Positions 27,509 to 37,389 of a stretch of 64,000 bases of DNA are shown in pieces. Position 1 is the first letter of the stretch; each line of letters starts with the position of its first letter. The position numbers and the translations under genes are program-made. Under the pieces are notes generated by a model. The model was not told where the DNA came from. It ran no database searches and saw only the letters and a list, made by a program, of their open reading frames with translations. The DNA is from Atopobium sp. oral taxon 416. Its GTDB lineage: Bacteria > Actinomycetota > Coriobacteriia > Coriobacteriales > Atopobiaceae. Location: positions 744,001-808,000 of the forward strand of contig NZ_CP072380.1 of assembly GCF_018128285.1 (NCBI RefSeq). Direction: 5' to 3'.

Positions 27509-28993
27509 ATGGGGTACAAGCTAAAGGATAGCTACGGTCTGTATATCGACGGTAAGTTCGTTCCCGCTTCAGACGGTTCTATGTTCGTAACGACCAACCC
27601 AGCAAATGGTGAGAAGCTCGCTACTTGCGCTGAGGCTACGAAAGACGATGTTCAGAAGGCCGTTGACGCTGCTTGGAGAGCCTATCCGAAATGGAAGGCA
27701 ATGGATCCAACTGCGCGTGTCAACATCTTGAACCAGATCGCTGACATTATCGAGGAAAACAAAGAAGACTTGGCCAAGATCGAGACCATGGACAACGGCA
27801 AGCCTATCCGTGAGACCATGAACATCGATATCCCTGTTGGCGAATCGCACTTCCGTTACTATGCAAGCCTGATCGAGACGGAGACAGGCCAGGCGAAAAT
27901 CTTGGATAACGGCATCATTAGCCTTGTCCTCCGTGAGCCGATCGGTGTCGTGGGCCAGATCGTTCCTTGGAATTTCCCGTTCCTGATGGCAATGTGGAAG
28001 ATCGCCCCGGCACTGGCAGCAGGCGACTGCATCGTTATGAAGCCTTCTTCGAGCACCCCGCTCTCCGTCCTTGTCCTGGCGGATCTGCTCACCGACGTGC
28101 TCCCGAAGGGCGTCTTCAACGTTATTACCGGCAGAGGCTCCAAGTCCGGTCAGTACATGCTGGACAACCCGGGCTTTACGAAACTCGCGTTCACCGGCTC
28201 CACCGCAATCGGCCACAACGTGGCAGACGCTGCCGCATCCCACCTCATTCCGGCAACCCTGGAGCTCGGCGGCAAGTCCGCAAACATCTTCTTCGATGAT
28301 TGCGACTTTGACATGGCAATCGATGGTGTCCAGGTGGGCATCCTCTTCAACCAGGGCCAGGTTTGCTGCGCAGGCTCCCGTGTCTTCATCCAGGAAGGCA
28401 TCTACGACAAGATGGTTGGTGCCCTTGTTGACCAGTTCAACAAGGTAACCATCGGCGATCCTATGGATCCGAACACCCAGCTCGGCGCACAGATCAACCA
28501 GAAGCAGCAGGATAAGGTCATGGGCTGGATTGAGAACGCTAAGAAGCAGGGCGCAACGATTGCCTGCGGCGGTGAGCCTTACAGTGAGGGCGACTGCGCA
28601 AAGGGTATCTTCTTCAAACCGACGCTGATCACTGACGCAACCAACGATATGGACTGCGCTCAGAACGAGATCTTTGGGCCTGTCGCTGTCGTGATCAAGT
28701 TTAAGGACGAGGACGACGTTATCCGTATGGCTAACGACTCCAAGTACGGCTTGGGTGGCGCTGTCTGGACGAGGGATATCAACCGTGCACTGAGAGTTGC
28801 ACGTGCTGTTGAGACCGGCCGTATGTGGGTCAACACCTACAACGCGATTCCTGTCGGGGCACCGTTCGGTGGCTACAAGGAGTCCGGCTATGGCCGTGAG
28901 AACGATATGCGTATCCTGGATGCTTACTCTGAGACCAAGAACATCATGATCAACACGAATGAGAATGTGAGCGGGTTCTATCCTCACAAATAG
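27509..28993 (+). CDS. NAD(P)-dependent aldehyde dehydrogenase
   Basis: A 494-residue ALDH-superfamily enzyme oxidising an aldehyde to the acid. Seen are PWNFPFLMAMWKIAPALAAG (Asn for the oxyanion hole), FTGSTAIGHNV (cofactor loop), LELGGKSANIF with the general-base Glu, and GQVCCAGSRVFIQEG with the catalytic Cys. FGPVAVVIKF completes the set. Length is normal. Acetaldehyde made by DeoC is a plausible substrate, but this is inference. Codon use is strongly biased, as in a highly expressed gene. Confidence 0.92.
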   Translation: MGYKLKDSYGLYIDGKFVPASDGSMFVTTNPANGEKLATCAEATKDDVQKAVDAAWRAYPKWKAMDPTARVNILNQIADIIEENKEDLAKIETMDNGKPIRETMNIDIPVGESHFRYYASLIETETGQAKILDNGIISLVLREPIGVVGQIVPWNFPFLMAMWKIAPALAAGDCIVMKPSSSTPLSVLVLADLLTDVLPKGVFNVITGRGSKSGQYMLDNPGFTKLAFTGSTAIGHNVADAAASHLIPATLELGGKSANIFFDDCDFDMAIDGVQVGILFNQGQVCCAGSRVFIQEGIYDKMVGALVDQFNKVTIGDPMDPNTQLGAQINQKQQDKVMGWIENAKKQGATIACGGEPYSEGDCAKGIFFKPTLITDATNDMDCAQNEIFGPVAVVIKFKDEDDVIRMANDSKYGLGGAVWTRDINRALRVARAVETGRMWVNTYNAIPVGAPFGGYKESGYGRENDMRILDAYSETKNIMINTNENVSGFYPHK

Positions 28994-29022
28994 TCGATAG
29001 GTGACATAGGGGCTTACGGTAA

Positions 29023-29056
29023 GCAGGAGTAGGGGAGTTTTCCTCTGCTCCTGTTT
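29023..29056 (+). terminator. Terminator after the aldehyde dehydrogenase
   Basis: Stem CAGGAGTAGGGGA (29024-29036) with TCCTCTGCTCCTG (29041-29053), two G-T wobbles, GTTT loop, then TTT. It lies 30 bases behind the stop codon. Confidence 0.75.
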
Positions 29057-29164
29057 CGCCATAAAAATCATCCTTTGCAGAATGTGCAGTTTGGCGCCCT
29101 ATAATCGGACTAACCACATATCGACCCGCGAGAATGGCGGGGCGGGTGGCGGCGCTCTTGCGAT

Positions 29165-29212
29165 GTGGTAGTCCTAGGCGCCGCCTCCCACCCGGCCAGC
29201 TAGGACTACCAC
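29165..29212. repeat. 13-bp perfect inverted repeat upstream of a transposase
   Basis: GTGGTAGTCCTAG (29165-29177) and CTAGGACTACCAC (29200-29212) are exact complements around a 22-base GC-rich loop. It sits 24 bases before the zinc-ribbon transposase and may be an element end or a hairpin shielding the gene from outside transcription. Confidence 0.6.
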
Positions 29213-29235
29213 CACAAACGGAGAGAAGCGGCGCT

Positions 29236-30158
29236 ATGCCGAGACGGCAGTCATGCAGAGCCACAGGAGCATGTACAGGTACCGGCACTCGCCGCTCTCT
29301 GCCAAGCAGGAGGGCGCCTTCTTCAGCGTCTATACGCAGGGACCGCTGCCCCTTCTGCGGCTCGGCGCGCATCGGAGGATGCGGCACGGACGGCAACAGA
29401 GTCCACAGATGGCGCTGCCATGGCTGCGGCAGGACGTTCACGCCCATGGACGGCACCATATTCCAGGGACACAGGCTGCCGGTGTCCGAGCGGTGCGAAT
29501 TCCTGCTCCAGACCTTCTCGTTCGAGAGCATGAACGGCCTGATGAGGGAGGAGTGCAGACCAAAGACCACGCTGCCCTACTGGATCGCCAAGCTGTTCTA
29601 AGTCCTGGACGGGATCCAGGATGGCGCCGTGCTGTCCGTCGACGTGCAGATCGACGAGAAGTACTACCCGTGAGCCCGCACCGACGAGGAGCAGGAAGCG
29701 CGGCCTCTCCAGGAACAAGCTTTGCGTGGCTGCGACAGGGAGGGCAGGTCAGTCTTCATATCGTGCGGCAGGGGCAAGCCGAGCAGGGCCAGGGCCTGGG
29801 AGGCATACGGGGCTCCACACTCTCCCATGACAAGGAGAGGTCGTACTCGGTGTTGGTTGAGAGGCTGTCTTGGGAGAGCGTCGAGTACGACGCAGGGGAG
29901 ATATCGCGCATGCCCGACAGGGACAATCCGCTGAGGAGCGTCAACCGCCCGTGCTTCCTGCTGGAGACCTTCCTCAACTCGCATTCCGGATTCGACAGGC
30001 ACGACCTCCCTGGCTGGCTCGAGCTGTTCCATGCCATGATGGATGGCCCTGCGGACAAGATAGAGAAGGCCGCGATGGTGTTGGGATGCGCATTGCGCGT
30101 CCCAAAGACGCTGTCAGACAGGGAGTTCTTCGGCATAAAGCCCAGCTCGAAGGGCTAG
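29236..30158 (+). pseudogene. Zinc-ribbon transposase (IS1595-like), broken
   Basis: The first part holds a zinc ribbon, CPFCGSARIGGCG then RWRCHGCGRTFTPMDGTIFQ, and an insert FLLQTFSFESMNGLMREECR. An in-frame TAA (29599-29601) and a TGA after QIDEKYYP follow, then a frame change. The C-terminal part RDNPLRSVNRPCFLLETFLN, HSGFDRHDLPGWLELFHAMM then KIEKAAMVLGCALR is in another frame and ends at 30158. The exact IS family is uncertain, as zinc-ribbon DDE transposases are diverse. Confidence 0.65.
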
Positions 30159-30511
30159 CGATTCAGAAGCATCTGTACATTGCGCAAAGGATGATTTTTT
30201 CCGAATATCCCTTATCCATCAGTTCAGGAAGCCTTGTGGGTGCCAGCTTCGCGATAGCATTGCCACTTGATAGGGGTTCGAGTCATATGAGGAATCGGGT
30301 CTAAATTATCCACCGCAGTCCCCTGTTAAACATCTCGTTTTTCTGCTCATATTGCTAGGTATCATGAGAGTGCGACTCGTATCTTACTGCGTGCAGTATG
30401 CTGAATATGCTCCAGTTTCGTCTGCCATCAGGCAGCTTGGGAGCATAGTCTATGCTCAACAGGAAGAATAGGCCACATTAGAAGCTCTCTATAATCCGGA
30501 GGACAATATAT
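30159..30511 (+). other. Gap before the first glycosyltransferase
   Basis: About 350 bases without a recognisable gene. GGGGTTCGAGTC near 30275 resembles a T-loop, but I can fold no acceptor stem or anticodon arm around it. The end holds the GGAGGAC ribosome-binding site for the glycosyltransferase at 30512. Confidence 0.4.
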
Positions 30512-31489
30512 ATGGGCGACAGGGTGAAGAAACTATCCATTATCATTCCCATCTACAACGCGGAGAAGTGGCTGCCATCGTGCGTCGACAGTATCATTGC
30601 CGCAACGGATGACACCGCAGAGATCCTCCTGGTCAATGATGGCAGCAAGGATGGCTCGAAGAAGCTCATTGAGAGCTATCAGGATCGCTATCCCAATCGT
30701 GTCATTGCCATCTCCAAGCCGAACAGCGGATCTGGAGAGACGCGTAATCTGGGCCTTGCAAAAGCTACAGGCAAGTATGTCACGTTCATCGATAGCGACG
30801 ACTATGTAGACCGTGACTACTTCGAGAAGTTTGTCGATGCTATCGAGCGTACAGGTGCCGACGTGGTTGTTGGCGGCTACAAGCGTATCGTGGACGGCAA
30901 GGAGCAGTTCGAAGTCGTTCCGAAGGACGTGCCGTGGGCACGATACCAGATTCTTGCTCCCTGGGCCAAGATCTTCAATCTTGATTTCATCCGCAGGAAC
31001 AACCTCAAGTTTGTTCCACTCGTGCTCGGTGACGACGACCACTTTGTGACAGTTGCCTATTCCTATGCAAACAAGGTTGCGGTTCTTTCGTATGCTGGCT
31101 ACAACTTCATTTGCAATAGGGAGAGCATCACGAATACGAAGCACAAGGGACTGCGCAGGGACATCGAGCTTACCGAGCTGCTTGACAGGATCGACGCTGA
31201 TGTTAATAAGCGCGATGAGCTGCTGAACCTGCACTATCTGAAGTTGGGCGTCTACTACATGCTCCGCTCGGGTCGTCTGGCAACGAAAGAGCGTTTTATG
31301 GAAGAGCATGTGAAGCTTATGGATTGGTATCGAGAGCACAATGTGCCCCTGAACTTCCCTGTAACCAGTATCACCACATCCGACCCTTTGCAGGTTCGCC
31401 TTGCTGTCAAGATCTATCTCATGCTGGCAAAGGCCCATCTCATCAGTGCTTTTGCAAGCGTCTACTGCAAGGGTGTTGTGAAAGAGTAG
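30512..31489 (+). CDS. GT2-family glycosyltransferase
   Basis: A 325-residue GT-A fold transferase. LSIIIPIYNAEKWLPSCVDS at the N-terminus binds the nucleotide, ILLVNDGSKDGS follows, and FIDSDDYVDRDYF carries the metal-binding DxD-like motif. The second half binds an unknown acceptor. Relatives build capsular or teichoic-acid-like glycans. It is convergent with the flippase gene and ends before a shared terminator. Confidence 0.88.
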   Translation: MGDRVKKLSIIIPIYNAEKWLPSCVDSIIAATDDTAEILLVNDGSKDGSKKLIESYQDRYPNRVIAISKPNSGSGETRNLGLAKATGKYVTFIDSDDYVDRDYFEKFVDAIERTGADVVVGGYKRIVDGKEQFEVVPKDVPWARYQILAPWAKIFNLDFIRRNNLKFVPLVLGDDDHFVTVAYSYANKVAVLSYAGYNFICNRESITNTKHKGLRRDIELTELLDRIDADVNKRDELLNLHYLKLGVYYMLRSGRLATKERFMEEHVKLMDWYREHNVPLNFPVTSITTSDPLQVRLAVKIYLMLAKAHLISAFASVYCKGVVKE

Positions 31490-31515
31490 GTCCTATCGGC
31501 TCGGATTTGTATGTG

Positions 31516-31554
31516 ATGCCGCTCTCCAGACCTAAGCAATCTGGAGGGCGGCAT
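31516..31554. terminator. Bidirectional terminator between convergent genes
   Basis: Arms ATGCCGCTCTCCAGA (31516-31530) and TCTGGAGGGCGGCAT (31540-31554) pair over 15 bp with one G-T wobble and a 9-base loop. It sits between two convergent stop codons and would serve both strands. Confidence 0.8.
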
Positions 31555-31568
31555 ACTTTGTGCAGTTT

Positions 31569-32807
31569 TTAAGCTGCAAGCTTCTTATTGTGGGAAAGGC
31601 GGAAGAGCGACAAGACAGCGCCTGCGAGTGACGCGATGATCACGACATAGTTGATGCCCTGCATGTCAAAGGTAGCTTCCAGTGGAATCATGGTCGCAAG
31701 TGTGATGGCGAGAGCCGCTGCGGCGCTGATGAGCGCACCCTTGATGTCGCGGCAGATGACAAGGACATCAGTGAGGTAGTAAAGGACAGCAAGCGCGCTC
31801 GTGCTGATGAGGACATTCGTGAAGAGGTAGGTATAGCCTTCGACTTTCTGTCCGTACACGAGATTCAGAAGTATTGGTCCAGCCCATGCAAGGACTGCGA
31901 TGCCCACGACGATGAAAGTGAGCATGATGAGGAGCGTCTTCTTGAAGAAGGGGAGGAAGGACTCCTTGGGAGAGTCATTCCATTTCTCCGAAAGAGGCAC
32001 GAGTGCCGGTGCATAGAGGTAGCGGGCAGCGGCCTGTATGAGGACGGCAGGAGTGGCCACGGCGGCATAGATGCCAAGACGCTCGCTGCCATAGGCATTG
32101 GCGTAGTACTGTCGGGCAACAGAGACGATCATGCCAAGGAAGAGAATCTCCAAGACGATGGGGAGGCATTCGACAAGTAGATTTTTTGCCTGTTCAGCCT
32201 TGATGCTGGGACGGATGTCGTCGATGCGGTGTGCGTGCGGAATGTCGTAGGAGATTGTCACGATGAGTCCTGCGGGGAACATGGCAAGGATCGCAAGGAC
32301 GATGTTCTGCGAGAGGTAGAGACTGAGCGAGAAAGCAAGGACGGCAAGGACGCCACGGATGAACTGGGAGATGCCGATATAGTCCATGCGCTCGCCACGC
32401 TGGTCAACGCCGTAGAGCACATCGCAGAACGATTCGTCGATCTTGAAGAGCAGATAGGCAAAGACAGCGATGAGGGTGAGGCTGTCTGGAGAGACGGCCA
32501 CAGAATAGATGCCGATAACGATGAGACCGATGAGCAGAGTGATGAGCCTGAAGGCAACGTAGTTCCTCTGGGAGTAATTGCCCTTGATATCCGACACCTG
32601 GTACGTCCTCATGCTGTAGGTGCCTACTGCCGTGAACATGTTGCCTATGGTCATCGCAAATGATAGGATGCCGGAATCGCTGTAGCCATCCGACAGGATG
32701 ACCACGAGGACGGTAGTGATCCATAGGCAGCCTTGATAGGTCAGGCTACCTATGGTGTTGTAGAGCATATTCTTTTTGATATCGAGAGGCTCTGGCTGGT
32801 TTTCCAC
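31569..32807 (-). CDS. Wzx-type polysaccharide flippase
   Basis: A 412-residue polytopic membrane protein of the oligosaccharide flippase/MATE-like superfamily, with about 12 hydrophobic helices: NTIGSLTYQGCLWITTVLVV at the N-terminus, FKIDESFCDVLYGVDQRGER between helices 3 and 4, and ATPAVLIQAAARYLYAPALV in the middle. It likely moves lipid-linked glycans outward. It follows a GT2 gene by 23 bases in the same direction, forming a two-gene operon. Confidence 0.83.
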   Translation of the reverse strand: MENQPEPLDIKKNMLYNTIGSLTYQGCLWITTVLVVILSDGYSDSGILSFAMTIGNMFTAVGTYSMRTYQVSDIKGNYSQRNYVAFRLITLLIGLIVIGIYSVAVSPDSLTLIAVFAYLLFKIDESFCDVLYGVDQRGERMDYIGISQFIRGVLAVLAFSLSLYLSQNIVLAILAMFPAGLIVTISYDIPHAHRIDDIRPSIKAEQAKNLLVECLPIVLEILFLGMIVSVARQYYANAYGSERLGIYAAVATPAVLIQAAARYLYAPALVPLSEKWNDSPKESFLPFFKKTLLIMLTFIVVGIAVLAWAGPILLNLVYGQKVEGYTYLFTNVLISTSALAVLYYLTDVLVICRDIKGALISAAAALAITLATMIPLEATFDMQGINYVVIIASLAGAVLSLFRLSHNKKLAA

Positions 32808-32830
32808 TAAGGGCTCCTAACGGTAGCGTG

Positions 32831-33880
32831 CTACCACTTGATATCGATGCCGAAATGGTTGATGACGGCGCTGTAAACCGAGAGGAAGGCTGGTAGGAGT
32901 CCCAGCTTGTAGAACCTGGAGACCGTCAGTAGCCTCTTGAAGGTCTTGCCGTGTGTCCTTGCATACTGTCCATTGATGTAGGGAGAATCATGCCAGGTGG
33001 GGAAGTTCTTGTTCAGGAACTCTGTGCACATCTGGATAGTTGCCTTGAGGTCGCAGTCGGGAGAGGCAGCGAGGCGGTAGTTGAATGAGATGCCGAGGTG
33101 CAGGAAGGCGGCAGCGTCGAGTGCCTCCTGCTTGCCCTCCGAAGCATCGTGCGCGGCGTAGCGCTCCTTGACCTCCTTGAAAGCCTCGTAGGTCGGCTCG
33201 ATCTGCTGGGGTTTCACGGTCTGGATGATGGAGTCGGAGCGGACCATGTAGTTGACGAGAGATTCCGGTACAAAGACGACTTCGCCATTCATCTCGAGGT
33301 AGGCAAGCCAGTGGAAGAGGAGGTCATCGAGTACAGGTGGCTCCGTTGGCAGATCTACGAGGGACTTAATCACGCTTGCACGGAAGATCTTGTTCCAGGG
33401 AGCGCCATTGAGCTCGAGGAGACGTCCCGGATCCTTGCTGATTGTGAAGGGGCTGCGCTGGTCGCACATCTCGCGGGAGAGGACCTTGCCAGTTGCAAGA
33501 TCGGTCCTCGAGAAGCCGCAGACAGCGATATCTGCATCTGCAGCCTTTGCCGTATCATAGAGGTCCTGCAGGAAATTCGGCTCTGCATAGTCATCGCTAT
33601 CGAGAAAGCCGATGTACTCGCCCCTGGCCTTTGCGATGCCGTCCCAGCGGCCGCGCCAGACACCTTCATTCTTCTTGTCGATAATGACGATACGGTCAGG
33701 ATAGCGGGACTGCCACTCTTGCAGAATATCGATGCAGTGGTCGGGAGAGCCATCGTTGATGAAGATGAGTTCATAGCTGTCGAGCGTCTGTCCCACGAGC
33801 GAAGCGATACATTTCGGCAGATACTTCTCCACCTTGTAGCAGGGGATGATGACGCTGACTTTTGGGCTTCGATTAGGCAT
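32831..33880 (-). CDS. GT2-family glycosyltransferase
   Basis: A 349-residue glycosyltransferase: VSVIIPCYKVEKYLPKCIAS at the N-terminus, ELIFINDGSPDHCIDIL, then GFLDSDDYAEPNFLQDLY with the DxD site. The ~150 C-terminal residues are a less conserved helical part. It is first in an operon with the flippase. With the gene at 30512 it belongs to a small surface-glycan locus; sugar specificity cannot be read. Confidence 0.88.
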   Translation of the reverse strand: MPNRSPKVSVIIPCYKVEKYLPKCIASLVGQTLDSYELIFINDGSPDHCIDILQEWQSRYPDRIVIIDKKNEGVWRGRWDGIAKARGEYIGFLDSDDYAEPNFLQDLYDTAKAADADIAVCGFSRTDLATGKVLSREMCDQRSPFTISKDPGRLLELNGAPWNKIFRASVIKSLVDLPTEPPVLDDLLFHWLAYLEMNGEVVFVPESLVNYMVRSDSIIQTVKPQQIEPTYEAFKEVKERYAAHDASEGKQEALDAAAFLHLGISFNYRLAASPDCDLKATIQMCTEFLNKNFPTWHDSPYINGQYARTHGKTFKRLLTVSRFYKLGLLPAFLSVYSAVINHFGIDIKW

Positions 33881-34165
33881 GACAATTACTCCTTAACAGC
33901 GAAGATGGGAATTGAAAGATAGCAACAATATAGTATCGGGACGCTCTGGGAAAAGAAACGCAGGAGTGAAACAACTATAGAAGACATGCTGTTGGCAGAG
34001 ATGCAGCCTGCTTGGCGCGGAGCTCTCCGATGGCCCTACGGATGCTTGGCTGCTGCTTGAGTGCCACATTCAGAGCATATGCTTCGCCGTTCGATATAAT
34101 ATCCGTAATTATCAGTCCTGCATTTCAGACAATAAGAAGCCGGCTGCTTCGATTGGAACAAGAAG
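33881..34165. promoter_or_regulatory. Divergent region between GT2 and the DUF6541 gene
   Basis: No gene is recognised in these 285 bases, which must hold promoters for the minus-strand glycosyltransferase operon and the plus-strand membrane protein. A short stretch (34012-34080) is coding-like in composition, but I could not identify a product. Confidence 0.35.
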
Positions 34166-36211
34166 ATGTATATAGGTTTTCTGCTTGCGATAGTATTTCT
34201 GTTCTTGCCTGGCTTTGCTCTCGTAAGGGCATTTAGTATCCGAGTGCCTCTGCCTCTCTCCGTTTCTATGGCTCCTGTGGTAAGTGCAGCATATTACGGT
34301 GTGCTTGGCATTCTATATTCATACATCGGTATAACATCTTCTCCGCTTACCATGCTGATTCCTGCTGCTGCATTGCTGATTATCGAACTCATTTTGCATA
34401 TCAGAAAGGGCAGGTGCCATATCCTGTCGGATTGGGGTACTGTTGGAGCGATAGCGCTGTATGCAGCGGTCGGCACATGCATAGGCTGGTATGTATTCGT
34501 TCGCTCCTTGCCGAGCTATAGTGGGATGGTCGAACAGTATGATGCTATCTTCCATGCCAATCTTGTCCAAAGATTTATTGCAACTGGTGATTTCTCCTGT
34601 ATGGGAATAGATACAGGAACATTAGATTCCTCTTTCTATGGAAGCAGTACTACTGGTTTCTATCCTGTCGCGTGGCATGAAGTCGTGGCTCTGGTAACAA
34701 TGTCTGGCAACATATCGTCTACTATGGCCATGAATGCAGTCAACTGGGCTTACTGCAGTGTTGTGTTTCCTGTTGGCATACTTGGTCTGTTCATGGTGCT
34801 TTTCAAAGACGACAGACAGACAATCCTCATCGGCTCGATAGTGCCGGTGGCATTCACTGCCTTTCCTTGGAGAGACTTACTTTGGGGACCGATATTCCCA
34901 AACCTGGCGTCTTTCTGCAGCGCCCCAGCTGTGGCCCTTGCTTTCTTAGTACTCTTCTCACCCATGGCCGAGGCAAAAGACAGAGGGAAACTTCTTGCTG
35001 CGGGGATTATGGGAATTATAGGGCTTGGAATGCTGCAGCCGAACGCTGTATTTGCAGTGGCTGTCTTCGTAGTCTTCTACATTATGCATGTCATGAACAG
35101 CCCAGAGGGCTATCGCTGTGTGGCACAGCATTCTAAGGATAGACAATATTCTGCTTCCGGCCGCCGTCTGCAGTCTCTGCTGCTTCTTGTCGCATGCATT
35201 GCTGTATGGACGTTGCTGTATAGAAGCTCCTTTATGCAGGGGGTTGTATCCTACTCCGCTTGGGTTTCCTATACAACAGCAGCTCAGTCCTTCATCAATA
35301 TCCTTGCCCAAGCATACATGAAAGGAATGAACTATTACACGTTTCCTCAGCTATGTCTGGCGGCAATTGTGCTGCTCGGCATTGCTGCTGCGCTCCTTCG
35401 CAGAGAGACCCGATGGCTTATCGTGCCATATGGTTTCTTCTGTATCGCGTTCATAATCAATGTATCAACGGATGGTTTCCTCAAACGGTACCTCACGGGC
35501 TTCTGGTATTCCGATCCGAATCGGATTGCAGCCATCTGTGCAATCATGGCAATGCCGCTTGCGGCAATTGGGCTTTCTGTTATTTGCACGTGGGTGCATG
35601 CGGTTATCGCCAGGTATTCTGACCTGCCAGAGAAGCTTCGTGGTCCCTTGCCCGCTCTTCTGACAGCTGCGGTCTTTCTGCTTATGAATTTCTATCCAAA
35701 CTATATTGATCCGGGGAACAGCGCTGCGGTGACCACAGCTTTCGGCGAAATCCGCAGTCAGTATGCAACCGCGTATGCAAAGACAGCTCCATATTCCGAG
35801 GCTGAGGAAGCCTTCGTCCAGGAATGTCTGAGCATCCTTCCTTCGGATGCCCCCGTCATAAATGATCCGAGCGATGGAAGCGTTGCTGCTTATGGGTTTG
35901 ATGGGCTGAACGTTGTTTACAATCAGATTGAGACAGGACTGAGAGCATCCGACTCAGAAGATTCCCCTGAGAGCCAACTTATTCGTACGTCTCTGGTCAA
36001 TATAGGTAGTGATGCTGCAGTGCAGAAGGCAGTTGCTGATACCGGCGCCAGATATGTCATTCTGCTTTCTAAAGATGATGGTAACACATCGGTGACAGAG
36101 CATTTTGTCTCTGAGCAGTGGAGCGGCATCTCTGGAATAGGCGATGAAATCCCAGGGTTCAAGCTGCTGCTGGCGGATGGGGATATGCGCCTGTATGAGA
36201 TAGAGGAATAA
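34166..36211 (+). CDS. DUF6541-type polytopic membrane protein
   Basis: A 681-residue protein with roughly 13 hydrophobic helices in the first 520 residues, then a ~150-residue soluble C-terminal domain. It resembles actinobacterial DUF6541 proteins (PGFALVRAF at the N-terminus; EQYDAIFHANLVQRFIATGD and FYPVAWHEVVALV after helix 5; QPNAVFAVAVFVVFYIM). The HxxLV/D-rich first loop is reminiscent of GT-C glycosyltransferases, suggesting a lipid-linked sugar transferase. That role is inference from fold-like layout and the neighbouring glycan genes. Confidence 0.7.
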   Translation: MYIGFLLAIVFLFLPGFALVRAFSIRVPLPLSVSMAPVVSAAYYGVLGILYSYIGITSSPLTMLIPAAALLIIELILHIRKGRCHILSDWGTVGAIALYAAVGTCIGWYVFVRSLPSYSGMVEQYDAIFHANLVQRFIATGDFSCMGIDTGTLDSSFYGSSTTGFYPVAWHEVVALVTMSGNISSTMAMNAVNWAYCSVVFPVGILGLFMVLFKDDRQTILIGSIVPVAFTAFPWRDLLWGPIFPNLASFCSAPAVALAFLVLFSPMAEAKDRGKLLAAGIMGIIGLGMLQPNAVFAVAVFVVFYIMHVMNSPEGYRCVAQHSKDRQYSASGRRLQSLLLLVACIAVWTLLYRSSFMQGVVSYSAWVSYTTAAQSFINILAQAYMKGMNYYTFPQLCLAAIVLLGIAAALLRRETRWLIVPYGFFCIAFIINVSTDGFLKRYLTGFWYSDPNRIAAICAIMAMPLAAIGLSVICTWVHAVIARYSDLPEKLRGPLPALLTAAVFLLMNFYPNYIDPGNSAAVTTAFGEIRSQYATAYAKTAPYSEAEEAFVQECLSILPSDAPVINDPSDGSVAAYGFDGLNVVYNQIETGLRASDSEDSPESQLIRTSLVNIGSDAAVQKAVADTGARYVILLSKDDGNTSVTEHFVSEQWSGISGIGDEIPGFKLLLADGDMRLYEIEE

Positions 36212-36339
36212 GGCCATATCTGGAAAAGACTCATCTGGCAGTCCGTTCAGCATTGATTTTCGGCAACTAGTTGTATGCATCAATCCTGGAGATATTGAAC
36301 TAGTGGCCGCTTGTGACATAGAATACGCTGAGAGTGGGT

Positions 36340-36665
36340 TTTCGCGGTCTCTAGTGGGTAGCGCATGCAAGCTGACTCTGGGCCGTAAAGTTGAGTTTCC
36401 CAGTCTGAGGAAGATCATCGTCCTGAAGTAGACCGTGTTCCTGAAGCCCCTGGCAGCGCTTTCCGCTGACTGGATGAGGGAGTTGAGCCCTTCGAGAAAC
36501 GAGTTGGTGGAGCCCTTCCTCTGCCAGTTGAGGATTCCCTCCTGTTCCTTCCTGAGGGTCTTGGCTACCCTCTTCATCTCGACTGAGCTGTAAGCCTTTG
36601 GTGGACAGGAGGACGCCAGCAACTGGTGGCAAGTATCCTTTGCCCAGATGCTCACCCAACACCAC
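36340..36665 (-). mobile_element. ISL3-family transposase, C-terminal fragment
   Basis: Minus-strand frames give KRVAKTLRKEQEGILNWQRK, GSTNSFLEGLNSLIQSAESA and ARGFRNTVYFRTMIFLRLG, the C-terminal part of an ISL3 transposase close to that at 41287-42708, ending at a GTGGGTAGCG terminal-repeat remnant. Only about 320 bases survive. Confidence 0.75.
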
Positions 36666-37389
36666 CTATAGATTTAAGCCATGAGATGTCAGTGAGTGCA
36701 AGTAAGGCAGAAGAAGGCAAAGTCGAAGTCGAAGCTTCCCAGGCAGTATATAGATGAGTAGCACTTAAAGGCTACCAGTGCTGCGACAAGGCCAGGCAGG
36801 CAGACCTAAAGAGAAGCATCAGGGCGTGCGCCAAGAAGCTTGAGGTCTATGACAAGACCTTAGATGAGTGGATCACCAAATACGAAAAGATCAGGGAAGT
36901 CCACCTAGGCCAGGGCCAAAGAGCAAAAGAAGCCAGATGAGGCGTTAAGACGCATCAGGGAGTTTGCAGGCGGCAAGGATCTGTGTGGGGCCTCTCATAA
37001 AGGCCCTCTTAGGCGATATAGGACAAGGACGAAGAGGCACTTTAGCTTTTTTTCAAGCTCTTAGGGGATCTAAAGCAGAGCGACTCTAGTGCCACAACCC
37101 TCTATAGCGTCTACAGATACATATTTGAGCTTTTAAGGACAGGTGGCATCTGCTACAGAGCTTTCAAGAGGTGCTGGCTTTGGACAGGGGTACCCCTGTA
37201 CACCCTAACCTTGTCAGGTCACAAGCCTTTGTTGCGACCATAAAGCTTATAGGCAACATAGCTATCTTTAAGGACCACAAAAAGCTTTATCTAGCTTAGC
37301 GTCGCAATAAAGCTGTGAGTACCTTATAGCCCTCAGCTAAAGTATACAAAGACGCCTTAAGGCAAGCCTTGTTGGCTTTGTCCTTAAAA
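36666..37389 (+). other. Degenerate sequence, probably transposon debris
   Basis: Fragments of coding-like sequence are visible on the plus strand (YQCCDKARQADLKRSIRACA then KKLEVYDKTLDEWITKYEKI near 36770; FVATIKLIGNIAIFKDHKKL near 37225), broken by many stops. I do not recognise the family. Its position between ISL3 and IS3 fragments suggests mobile-element debris. Confidence 0.4.

Noticed and set aside
27569-29071. A 500-codon open frame antisense to the aldehyde dehydrogenase gene
   Set aside because: It is the mirror of a strongly codon-biased gene, has no recognisable domain and no ribosome-binding site; such antisense frames are common in GC-rich coding DNA.
30260-30300. tRNA-like GGTTCGAGTC box
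   Set aside because: No acceptor stem or anticodon arm can be paired at the right distances.
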